DNA from: Streptomyces caniscabiei
GTDB taxonomy: Bacteria; Actinomycetota; Actinomycetes; Streptomycetales; Streptomycetaceae
NCBI RefSeq assembly: GCF_014930365.1
Contig: NZ_JABXWI010000007.1
Span: 372,001-436,000, forward strand
Direction: 5' to 3'
Length of the DNA stretch: 64,000 bases
The notes under the pieces were generated by a model. It was given only the letters and a program-made list of their open reading frames with translations, was not told where the DNA came from and searched no databases. Made by a program: the position numbers and the translations under genes. Position 1 is the stretch's first letter. Each line of letters starts with the position of its first letter. This document shows positions 26,785 through 33,690 of the stretch, in pieces.

Positions 26785-26790
26785 GGACGG

Positions 26791-26870
26791 CGGGTCGTGA
26801 CTGGCGCGCTGGGATGGGATGGACCATCGGGGAGCGGCCCGGGGAAGATGAGTGCCGTGCGCCTGGGCCG
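26791..26870 (+). ncRNA. ZTP (pfl) riboswitch upstream of glyA
   Basis: The 5' part reads GGGTCGTGACTGGCG, followed by a GATGG...CCATC hairpin and CGGGGAGCGGCCCG, and the 3' part reads GCCGTGCGCCTGGGCC. These are the invariant blocks of the pfl/ZTP aptamer. P1 forms between CGGGTCG (26791-) and CGGCCCG with one G-U pair. A TAGGGT -10 at 26779-26784 puts the transcript start at about the first aptamer base. ZTP signals low 10-formyl-THF, which fits control of glyA. The aptamer ends about 25 bases before the Shine-Dalgarno, so control may be at translation. Confidence 0.85.
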
Positions 26871-26906
26871 TACCGTGAACGCTGAACGCAACGTCCGGAG
26901 GTCCCC

Positions 26907-28355
26907 ATGTCAGCCGAGCCCCTCTCCCACGAGTCCACCGCCTTCCGTGCCGCCCTCGATGTGATCCGCGCCGTCGAGCCGCGGGTGGCCGACGCCATCG
27001 GCCAGGAGGTCAGCGACCAGCGCGAGATGCTCAAGTTGATCGCCTCCGAGAACTACGCCTCCCCGGCCACCCTCCTGACCATGGGCAACTGGTTCAGCGA
27101 CAAGTACGCCGAGGGCACCGTCGGCCGTCGCTTCTACGCCGGCTGCCGCAACGTCGACACCGTCGAGTCCCTCGCCGCCGAGCACGCCAAGGAACTCTTC
27201 GGCGCCCGCCACGCCTACGTTCAGCCGCACTCCGGCATCGACGCCAACCTGGTCGCCTTCTGGTCCGTCCTCGCCGACCGCGTCGAGGTCCCCTTCCTGG
27301 AGAAGGCCGGCGCCCGCCAGGTCAACGACCTCTCCGACGCCGACTGGGCCGAGCTCCGCCAGGCCTTCGGCAACCAGCGCATGCTCGGCATGTCCCTGGA
27401 CGCCGGCGGCCACCTCACCCACGGCTTCCGCCCGAACATCTCCGGCAAGATGTTCGATCAGCGCTCCTACGGCACCGACCCCACCACCGGCCTCATCGAC
27501 TACGAGGCCCTGCGCGCCTCCGCGCGCGACTTCAAGCCGCTGATCATCGTCGCCGGCTACTCCGCCTACCCCCGTCTGGTGAACTTCCGGATCATGCGCG
27601 AGATCGCCGACGAGGTCGGCGCCACGCTCATGGTGGACATGGCGCACTTCGCGGGCCTCGTCGCCGGCAAGGTCCTCACCGGCGACTTCGATCCCGTACC
27701 GCACGCCCAGATCGTCACCACGACCACCCACAAGTCGCTGCGCGGCCCGCGCGGCGGCATGGTCCTGTGCGACGACTCCCTCAAGGACCAGGTCGACCGA
27801 GGCTGCCCGATGGTCCTCGGCGGCCCCCTTCCGCATGTCATGGCCGCCAAGGCCGTCGCCCTCGCGGAGGCCCGTCAGCCCGCCTTCCAGGACTACGCCC
27901 AGCGCATCGTCGACAACTCCCGCGCCCTCGCCGAGGGGCTGATGCGCCGTGGTGCCACCCTGGTCACCGGCGGCACCGACAACCATCTCAACCTGATCGA
28001 CGTCGCCACCTCCTACGGACTCACCGGCCGCCAGGCCGAGGCCGCGCTGCTCGACTCCGGCATCGTCACCAACCGCAACGCCATCCCGGCCGACCCGAAC
28101 GGCGCCTGGTACACCTCCGGCATCCGCATCGGCACGCCCGCGCTCACGACGCGTGGGCTCGGCACCGGCGAGATGGACGAGGTCGCCGGCCTCATCGACC
28201 GCGTCCTCGCCACTGCCGAGCCCGGCACCACCAAGTCCGGCGCCCCCTCCAAGGCCCAGCACGTCCTCGACGCGAAGGTCGCCGACGAGATCTCCCGTCG
28301 CGCCACCGACCTCGTCGCCGGCTTCCCGCTGTACCCGGAGATCGACCTCGGCTGA
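26907..28355 (+). CDS. glyA: Serine hydroxymethyltransferase
   Basis: The 482-residue product converts serine and THF to glycine and methylene-THF. It has EMLKLIASENYASPA, YAEGTVGRRFYAGC, the PLP motif VTTTTHKSLRGPRGGMVLCD with the Schiff-base Lys, and TNRNAIPADPN. It is about 60 residues longer than the E. coli enzyme because of an insertion near 115-160 (VPFLEKAGARQVNDLSDADW), a feature I recall for one Streptomyces GlyA type. CCGGAGG precedes the ATG. Expression is probably controlled by the ZTP riboswitch. Confidence 0.96.
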   Translation: MSAEPLSHESTAFRAALDVIRAVEPRVADAIGQEVSDQREMLKLIASENYASPATLLTMGNWFSDKYAEGTVGRRFYAGCRNVDTVESLAAEHAKELFGARHAYVQPHSGIDANLVAFWSVLADRVEVPFLEKAGARQVNDLSDADWAELRQAFGNQRMLGMSLDAGGHLTHGFRPNISGKMFDQRSYGTDPTTGLIDYEALRASARDFKPLIIVAGYSAYPRLVNFRIMREIADEVGATLMVDMAHFAGLVAGKVLTGDFDPVPHAQIVTTTTHKSLRGPRGGMVLCDDSLKDQVDRGCPMVLGGPLPHVMAAKAVALAEARQPAFQDYAQRIVDNSRALAEGLMRRGATLVTGGTDNHLNLIDVATSYGLTGRQAEAALLDSGIVTNRNAIPADPNGAWYTSGIRIGTPALTTRGLGTGEMDEVAGLIDRVLATAEPGTTKSGAPSKAQHVLDAKVADEISRRATDLVAGFPLYPEIDLG

Positions 28356-28376
28356 CCCGGCCCGCTGACCGCCACC

Positions 28377-28406
28377 CGGCGGCGGGCGGCCTCACGACCG
28401 CCGCCG
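28377..28406. terminator. Hairpin between glyA and the convergent gene
   Basis: CGGCGGCGG (28377-28385) can pair with CCGCCGCCG (28398-28406) over a 12-base loop, between two convergent stops. Confidence 0.4.
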
Positions 28407-28407
28407 C

Positions 28408-29193
28408 TCAGACGTCCAGCAGCTCCTGACGGGGCTCCCGCGGCGGCCCGGACCCGTTCCGGGCCGCCGCGCGGCGCAGCAGGGCCGTGGCACCGCCTGC
28501 GCCGAGGAGCAGGCCCAGGGCCAGGGCGGGTATCGCCCAGTGGGCGCCGTCGGCCGGACCGGGCGTGCCGGCCGCGGACCTGACCTCGGCGGCTGCCCCG
28601 GCCGTCCCGCTCGCCCCGGCCCTTCCGGCTGAAGCCCCGGCCGTCGTGTCGCCCGCAGGGGGCTCGTCCTGCTCCGGGGCTCCGGGGGCCGGATCACTAC
28701 GGGTCGGGCCCGTGATCTCCAGGCCGGAGAGAAGTTTCCGCAGCTGGTCCGGCTGCTTCGCCCTGTGCCAGACCCCGGCGCCCGGGGAACTCGAGGGCTC
28801 TTCGCCGGTGAGGAGCGTCGTGTGGATCCAGATGCCCTTGGTGTCCGGCGCGGCGGTGTAGACCCGGTCCAGCCGCCACGGCGTCACGTCGTGGAGCATC
28901 CACGTCACGCTGACGATGCCGCCGATCCGCTCCCCCCATATCTCCTCCCGGCCCCACTCCGGGGCCTTCTCCCCGCTCCGGTCGAGCTCGCCGCCCGCGC
29001 GGGCGAGAAGCCGCTCCAGGTCGTCGTACTCCTCGTGTGTGCCGTACAGCGAAGCCGTCCGCTGGCTGGTCGGAGAGACCAGCAGGACGCTGGTCGGTCC
29101 GCCGGCCGCCGACGGCGGAGCCCCCAGCAGCACCAGGGCCAACGCCGTCAGCAACGCGCCCACCGCCGCCGTCAGTTGTCGCAGTCCACGCAT
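28408..29193 (-). CDS. Secreted, C-terminally anchored protein of the ECF locus
   Basis: The 261-residue product has a signal peptide (LTAAVGALLTALALVLLGAPPSAAG), an extracytoplasmic domain (35-165) with SVLLVSPTSQRTASLYGTHEEYDDLERLL and GIVSVTWMLHDVTPWRLDRVY, a Pro/Ala/Gly linker, and a terminal membrane helix (WAIPALALGLLLGAGGATALL) with a basic tail. No enzyme motif is visible. It lies downstream of the ECF sigma and anti-sigma genes on the same strand and has its own promoter (29248-29276), whose motif also occurs before the sigma gene. It is therefore a likely target of that sigma factor. Confidence 0.8.
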   Translation of the reverse strand: MRGLRQLTAAVGALLTALALVLLGAPPSAAGGPTSVLLVSPTSQRTASLYGTHEEYDDLERLLARAGGELDRSGEKAPEWGREEIWGERIGGIVSVTWMLHDVTPWRLDRVYTAAPDTKGIWIHTTLLTGEEPSSSPGAGVWHRAKQPDQLRKLLSGLEITGPTRSDPAPGAPEQDEPPAGDTTAGASAGRAGASGTAGAAAEVRSAAGTPGPADGAHWAIPALALGLLLGAGGATALLRRAAARNGSGPPREPRQELLDV

Positions 29194-29247
29194 CCGACAC
29201 CCCCATCGATCCCGGTGCGGCCTCTCCGCACTCGCGGTGTCATTCCT

Positions 29248-29276
29248 GGTACACCGCTCGAACCGCCGGGGTTCCC
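29248..29276 (-). promoter_or_regulatory. Predicted ECF sigma promoter of the secreted protein gene
   Basis: On the minus strand the sequence reads GGGAACC, 14 bases, GGTGTACC. The same boxes at the same spacing precede the ECF sigma gene. GGAAC-type -35 elements are typical of ECF factors. It lies about 55 bases before the gene start. Confidence 0.6.
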
Positions 29277-29292
29277 ATCCGGCCGGGACCGA

Positions 29293-30228
29293 TCAGTCCA
29301 GCGAGTTCGCGATCTCCCGCGCCCGCGCCTTCGACTCCACGCCCTCCAGCCGCAGCGTGAACGCGTCGTCGTGGACCCACAGCAGGGTGGGCCCCGCCGT
29401 CCGCTCGGAGCGGGTGAGGCGGGAGCCGTCCTCCGAGGTCATCCAGAAGCGCAGCAGGTGCGGCTCGGGGAACCACAGCGCGTCGTACGCGACCCCGTCC
29501 AGCGCGACCCACTCGACGGCCTGCTCACCGGCCACGGTCTTGCCGTACTCGGGGGCCAGCCGGGCCGCGTACTCGTCGAGCCGGACGGTCCCTCCGCGCT
29601 CGTCCCAGCAGAGGGTGATCACGAAGCGGTCCTTCGGCGCGCGGGTGACCGACACCGCGTCCGGACTGCCGAGCGCGCCCGGCACGAGCGGAGCGAACCC
29701 GGCCCGCCGCCCGGCCTCGGCGAGCGAGACAGGCTCCGGGCAGCCGGGCACCCTCGCGCCCGGCGAAGGTGTCGCCGACGGGTCGTACCGCACCTCGACC
29801 CCGCCGAAGCGGAACCAGTCGGCGACCGCCGCCCGCACCGGAGGGGTGAGGACGAGGGCCGTGAGCAACCCGCACAGCGCGGCGATCAGCGCGCGCCACC
29901 GTGTCCGGGCCCACCGGCGCACCGCCCGCAGCCGCTCCCCGGGCCCCGGCGGCTCGGGCACCGGCGTGGGCACCCGCTCGGCGAGTATCTGCTGGAGGAC
30001 GCGCTCGACCATGGTCTCGTCCCCGTCGCTCCCCGGCCGGTCCAGCGCCCGCCCGAGCGCCCGCAACTCCCCGGGCAACCGGGCGTCACGCACCTCACCC
30101 TCCGTGTCCCCCCCGTCCCGCCACCGTCCTCGACCCCGCGCCTCGGCACGACCCGGGTCCTCGCCCGGCCCCCGCTCCTCGCCGGGCCCCCACTCCTCGT
30201 CCCCGCCCGGTTCACGCACGCCCCTCAC
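29293..30228 (-). CDS. Probable membrane anti-sigma factor
   Basis: The 311-residue product starts with about 45 Gly/Glu/Arg-rich residues, then a helical cytoplasmic part (RDARLPGELRALGRALDRPG...VERVLQQILAERV), one membrane helix (WRALIAALCGLLTALVLTPPV, about 112-132) and an outer domain of about 175 residues (FRFGGVEVRYDPSATPSPGA onward). It overlaps the ECF sigma gene by 17 bases, the classical layout of sigma/anti-sigma pairs. No zinc HxxxCxxC motif is present, so it is not a ZAS protein. The ATG used lies inside the sigma gene end. Confidence 0.75.
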   Translation of the reverse strand: MRGVREPGGDEEWGPGEERGPGEDPGRAEARGRGRWRDGGDTEGEVRDARLPGELRALGRALDRPGSDGDETMVERVLQQILAERVPTPVPEPPGPGERLRAVRRWARTRWRALIAALCGLLTALVLTPPVRAAVADWFRFGGVEVRYDPSATPSPGARVPGCPEPVSLAEAGRRAGFAPLVPGALGSPDAVSVTRAPKDRFVITLCWDERGGTVRLDEYAARLAPEYGKTVAGEQAVEWVALDGVAYDALWFPEPHLLRFWMTSEDGSRLTRSERTAGPTLLWVHDDAFTLRLEGVESKARAREIANSLD

Positions 30229-30835
30229 CCCCTCCCCCCTTCCGGCCCAGCGCTTCCCCCGGCTCGCATTCCGGCAGGAGGCGGCTCAGCTTGCGCAGTG
30301 CTCGGCTCAGGCGGGATTTCACCGTGCCTCGGGGCCAGCCCAGCGCGGCCGCCGTCTCGGGCTCGTCCATCTCCAGCAGATAGCGGTAGGTGACGACCAG
30401 CCGGTGTTCCTCGCTCAGCCTCTCCAGGGCGCCCAGAAGCGCGACACGCCGCTCTATCTCCAGCGCGGCGACCGCCGGGTCGGCCGAGGGCGGTATCAGC
30501 GGCTCGGCCTCGACGAAGGCGGCCTCCCGGTCGGCCAGCGACCGCTGGCGCCCCGCTGTCCGCACTGTGTTCCTCGTCTCATTGGCCACGATCGACAGGA
30601 GCCACGGCCGGAACGCGGCACCGTCCCGGAAGCGGCCCAGTGTGCAGTAGGCCTTGAAGAAGGCCTGCTGCACCACGTCCTCCGCGTCCGCTCCGGCGCC
30701 GAGCGCCCGCGCCGCCCGCAGCGCGATGCCCGTATGGGCGCGCACCAGCTCCGCATAGGCCTCCGGCTCCCCGGCGCGTACGCGTGCGATCACCGCGGCC
30801 TCATCGACGATGCGGCCCCCCTCCCGCGTTCTCAC
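30212..30835 (-). CDS. ECF RNA polymerase sigma factor
   Basis: The 207-residue product has sigma region 2 (AYAELVRAHTGIALRAARAL, DAEDVVQQAFFKAYCTLGRF, FRPWLLSIVANETRNTVR) and region 4 (LERLSEEHRLVVTYRYLLEM, ETAAALGWPRGTVKSRLSRALRKL). The GTG at 30835 lacks a Shine-Dalgarno, but a predicted ECF promoter at 30842-30870 would start transcription at about that base, so the message could be leaderless; a start at GTG for Val15 is the alternative. It shares its promoter motif with the downstream secreted protein gene. Confidence 0.92.
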   Translation of the reverse strand: MRTREGGRIVDEAAVIARVRAGEPEAYAELVRAHTGIALRAARALGAGADAEDVVQQAFFKAYCTLGRFRDGAAFRPWLLSIVANETRNTVRTAGRQRSLADREAAFVEAEPLIPPSADPAVAALEIERRVALLGALERLSEEHRLVVTYRYLLEMDEPETAAALGWPRGTVKSRLSRALRKLSRLLPECEPGEALGRKGGGGEGRA

Positions 30836-30841
30836 ATCATG

Positions 30842-30870
30842 GGTACACCGCCCGGACCGGATCGGTTCCC
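30842..30870 (-). promoter_or_regulatory. Predicted autoregulated ECF promoter
   Basis: Minus strand: GGGAACC (30864-30870), 14 bases, GGTGTACC (30842-30849). Both boxes and the spacing are identical to 29248-29276. The expected start lies at about the sigma gene GTG. Confidence 0.6.
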
Positions 30871-30935
30871 ACCCGTGTCACATCTGTTTCCGGTCGGTTC
30901 CGGAACGGCCCCCGATACCTGAGAGAATGGTGAGC

Positions 30936-31949
30936 ATGGCCTCTGATCGACCCCGCGTGCTCTCCGGCATCCAGCCCACCGCCGGCTCGTTCCACCTCGG
31001 CAACTACCTCGGCGCCGTCCGCCAGTGGGTGGCCCTGCAGGAGTCCCACGACGCGTTCTACATGGTCGTCGACCTGCACGCGATCACCGTCGCGCAGGAC
31101 CCCGCGGCCCTGCGCGCCAACACCAGGCTCGCCGCCGCGCAGCTGCTCGCCGCCGGTCTCGACCCGGAGCGCTGCACGCTCTTCGTCCAGAGCCACGTCC
31201 CCGAGCACGCGCAGCTCGGCTGGGTCATGAACTGCCTCACCGGCTTCGGCGAGGCCTCCCGTATGACCCAGTTCAAGGACAAGTCCGCCAAGCAGGGCGC
31301 CGACCGCGCGAGCGTCGGCCTCTTCACGTACCCGATCCTCCAGGTCGCGGACATCCTGCTCTACCAGGCGAACGAGGTGCCGGTCGGCGAGGACCAGCGC
31401 CAGCACATCGAGCTGACCCGTGACCTCGCCGAGCGCTTCAACGGCCGCTTCGGCGAGACCTTCACGATCCCGAAGCCGTACATCCTGAAGGAGACGGCGA
31501 AGATCTACGACCTCCAGGACCCCGCGATCAAGATGAGCAAGTCCGCGTCGACCCCGAAGGGGTTGATCAACCTGCTCGACGATCCGAAGGCCACCGCCAA
31601 GAAGGTCAAGAGCGCGGTCACCGACACCGACACGGTGGTCCGCTTCGACACCGCGGAGAAGCCGGGTGTCAGCAACCTGCTGAGCATCTACTCGACCCTC
31701 ACGGGGGCGGGTATCGCGGAACTGGAGCAGAAGTACGTCGGCAAGGGCTACGGTGCGCTCAAGACGGACCTCGCCGAGGTCATGGTCGAGTTCGTGACGC
31801 CGTTCCGGGAGCGCACCCAGCAGCATCTGGACGACCCGGAGACGCTCGACTCGATCCTGGCCGAGGGGGCCGAGAAGGCGCGCGCGGTCGCGGCGGAGAC
31901 GCTCGCCCAGGTGTACGACGCGGTGGGCTTCCTGCCCGCCAAGCACTGA
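30936..31949 (+). CDS. trpS: Tryptophan-tRNA ligase
   Basis: The 337-residue product charges tRNA-Trp. It has the class I signature region SGIQPTAGSFHLGNYLGAVR (HIGH equivalent HLGN), DLHAITVAQDP, the tryptophan pocket around ILLYQANEVPVGEDQRQHIE, and the second signature KMSKS in PAIKMSKSAST. Length is normal. I start it at ATG 30936; ATG 30927 is also possible and a GATACCT just upstream could be a -10 that makes that message leaderless. Divergent from the ECF sigma gene. Confidence 0.95.
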   Translation: MASDRPRVLSGIQPTAGSFHLGNYLGAVRQWVALQESHDAFYMVVDLHAITVAQDPAALRANTRLAAAQLLAAGLDPERCTLFVQSHVPEHAQLGWVMNCLTGFGEASRMTQFKDKSAKQGADRASVGLFTYPILQVADILLYQANEVPVGEDQRQHIELTRDLAERFNGRFGETFTIPKPYILKETAKIYDLQDPAIKMSKSASTPKGLINLLDDPKATAKKVKSAVTDTDTVVRFDTAEKPGVSNLLSIYSTLTGAGIAELEQKYVGKGYGALKTDLAEVMVEFVTPFRERTQQHLDDPETLDSILAEGAEKARAVAAETLAQVYDAVGFLPAKH

Positions 31950-32226
31950 GCCGCACCACCTCTGCCCCCGAGCGCCTGTCGCACCACCGGTCGCACCACC
32001 GACAGCGCCGCACATCACTCCCGCTGCGCCTGCCCGGAGGACCGCCGTGGCCGTACAGTCGATAGCCGGTACGACGGACAGCCGGTACGACCGACAGGCC
32101 GTACATCGATTGTCCGTGCGACCGACAGGCTGGACGACCGACTGTCCGTACGACCGACGACAGGCACGACGGACCGTGGCTGACAAGGACTACGACAACT
32201 CGCATGACTCGACGACAGGAGACGAC
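31950..32226. other. Repeat-rich gap between trpS and the 2H protein gene
   Basis: GCGCCTGTCG (about 31971) can pair with CGACAGCGC (about 31998) as a bulged hairpin that may end trpS. From 32068 to 32175 the sequence is an irregular array of GTACGACCGACAGGC-like units in both orientations. A frame is open through it but has no start signal. Confidence 0.5.
32068..32175. repeat. Irregular CGACCGAC repeat array
   Basis: About six degenerate copies of GGTACGACCGACAGGCC occur, for example from 32069, 32084, 32117 and 32149, with TGTCCGTAC (about 32143) as inverted partner of GTACGACCGACA. Spacing is uneven, so it is not a CRISPR array. Confidence 0.6.
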
Positions 32227-32808
32227 GTGGGGACCGTAACGATCGGTGTGTCGATCGCGGTCCCGGAGCCCCACGGCAGCCAGCTCCAGGAGCGGCGCGC
32301 GGGCTTCGGCGACGCCGCGGCTCACGGCATCCCCACCCATGTCACGTTGCTGCCGCCGACCGAGGTCGAGGACGCCGACATCCCGGCGATCGAGCAGCAT
32401 CTCCGGGAGGTCGCGGCGGCCGGGCGGCCCTTCCCGATGCGGCTGTCCGGCACGGGCACCTTCCGCCCGCTGTCGCCCGTCGTGTACGTGCGGGTCGTCG
32501 AGGGCGCCGAGGCCTGCACCTGGTTGCAGAAGCAGGTCCGGGACGCCTCGGGGCCGGTGGCACGCGAGTTGAACTTCCCGTACCACCCGCATGTCACCGT
32601 GGCGCACGGCATCGCCGAGGAGGCGATGGACCGGGCGTTCGAGGAGCTCGCCGGGTACGAGGCCGAGTGGCCCTGCACCGGGTTCGCGCTCTACGAGCAG
32701 GGGTCCGACGGCGTCTGGCGCAAGCTGCGGGAGTTCGCGTTCGGGGGGTCCGTGGTGCCGCCGCAGGCGGGGGCGCCGGTCGGGGACACGACGCTTCCCG
32801 CGCGCTGA
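32227..32808 (+). CDS. 2'-5' RNA ligase-like 2H phosphoesterase
   Basis: The 193-residue product has the two HxT motifs of the 2H superfamily: HVT in GIPTHVTLLPP (near residue 38) and HVT in YHPHVTVAHG (near 120), in the right spacing for two half-domains. Such proteins hydrolyse cyclic or 2',5' phosphodiesters of RNA or nucleotides. GTG 32227 is preceded by AGGAGA; longer starts run into the repeat array. It follows trpS, as I recall for Streptomyces, but the functional link is unknown. Confidence 0.85.
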   Translation: MGTVTIGVSIAVPEPHGSQLQERRAGFGDAAAHGIPTHVTLLPPTEVEDADIPAIEQHLREVAAAGRPFPMRLSGTGTFRPLSPVVYVRVVEGAEACTWLQKQVRDASGPVARELNFPYHPHVTVAHGIAEEAMDRAFEELAGYEAEWPCTGFALYEQGSDGVWRKLREFAFGGSVVPPQAGAPVGDTTLPAR

Positions 32809-32834
32809 GGTGGGTCGCGGGGCGCTGGGGTTGT

Positions 32835-32857
32835 TCGCGTAGTTCCCCGCGCCCCTG
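32835..32857 (-). repeat. Copy of a dispersed Streptomyces element
   Basis: On the minus strand it reads TCAGGGGCGCGGGGAACTAC then GCG, matching the element that starts at 38213. I recall GGGGCGCGGGGAACTGCGCGA as a common intergenic sequence in Streptomyces. It lies between two convergent stop codons. Confidence 0.6.
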
Positions 32858-32879
32858 AGACGAGAGGTGCGCGGCCCTT

Positions 32880-33635
32880 CTAGAGCGGCAGGCGGCGGAA
32901 GAGCGCCCTCGGTACGTGCCTCAGGGCCGCCATCACCAGGCGTAGCGAGCCCGGGACCCAGACCGTCTCCGAGCGGCGGCGCAGGCCCAGTTCGATGGCG
33001 GTGGCCACGGCCTCCGGCGTCGTGGCGAAGAGGTTCTCCTGGCGGCCCGCCGTCATGCTCGTGCGGACGAAGCCGGGGCGGACGAGCATGACGTGGGCGC
33101 CGGTGCCGTGGAGCGCGTCGCCGAGGCCCTGTGTGAAGGTGTCGAGGCCGGCCTTGCTGGAGCCGTAGATGAAGTTGGAGCGGCGGGCCCGCTCGGCGGC
33201 GACGGAGGACAGCACGACCAGGGAGCCGTGGCCCTGCGCCTGGAGCGCCCGCGCGCACACCAGGGCGGACGAGACGGCGCCGGTGTAGTTGGTCTGCGCG
33301 ACGCGCGCGGCGGAGACCGGGTCGCGCTCGTCGTTCGCCTGGTCGCCGAGGACGCCGAAGGCGAGCAGGACCATGTCGATGTCGCCCTCGGCGAAGACCT
33401 TGCCGAGGATCGCCTCGTGGGACTCGGGGTCGAGCGCGTCGAAGGTGATGGTGTGGGTCTCCGCGCCGAGGCCGCGCAGATGGGTGGCCGCGTTCTCCAG
33501 GGCCTGCGACGGGCGCCCCGCCAGCCACACCGTGCGGGTGCGGCGGGCGATCAGCCGGCGGGCCGTGGCGAGCGCGATGTCCGACGTACCGCCGAGGATC
33601 AGCAGGGACTGGGGGGTGCCGAAGGCGTCCTTCAT
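32880..33635 (-). CDS. dprE2: DprE2-like short-chain dehydrogenase
   Basis: The 251-residue product is an SDR with the cofactor motif LLILGGTSDIALATARRL, an NAG-like site (LLAFGVLGD), Ser in VVLSSVAAERARR, and YGSSKAG with the catalytic Tyr and Lys. The overall sequence and C-terminal hydrophobic basic tail (MAALRHVPRALFRRLPL) fit decaprenylphosphoryl-2-keto-ribose reductase. AGGAG precedes the ATG at 33635. It lies 55 bases after the DprE1-like gene on the same strand; the two together would epimerise ribose to arabinose on a polyprenyl phosphate. Confidence 0.82.
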   Translation of the reverse strand: MKDAFGTPQSLLILGGTSDIALATARRLIARRTRTVWLAGRPSQALENAATHLRGLGAETHTITFDALDPESHEAILGKVFAEGDIDMVLLAFGVLGDQANDERDPVSAARVAQTNYTGAVSSALVCARALQAQGHGSLVVLSSVAAERARRSNFIYGSSKAGLDTFTQGLGDALHGTGAHVMLVRPGFVRTSMTAGRQENLFATTPEAVATAIELGLRRRSETVWVPGSLRLVMAALRHVPRALFRRLPL

Positions 33636-33690
33636 GACAGCTCCTGGGTGTGGGGGACACAAGGGGTGCACCGCGCTCACGGCACGGCGT

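Noticed and set aside
32068..32175. CRISPR-like array
   Set aside because: Units are degenerate, unevenly spaced and in both orientations.
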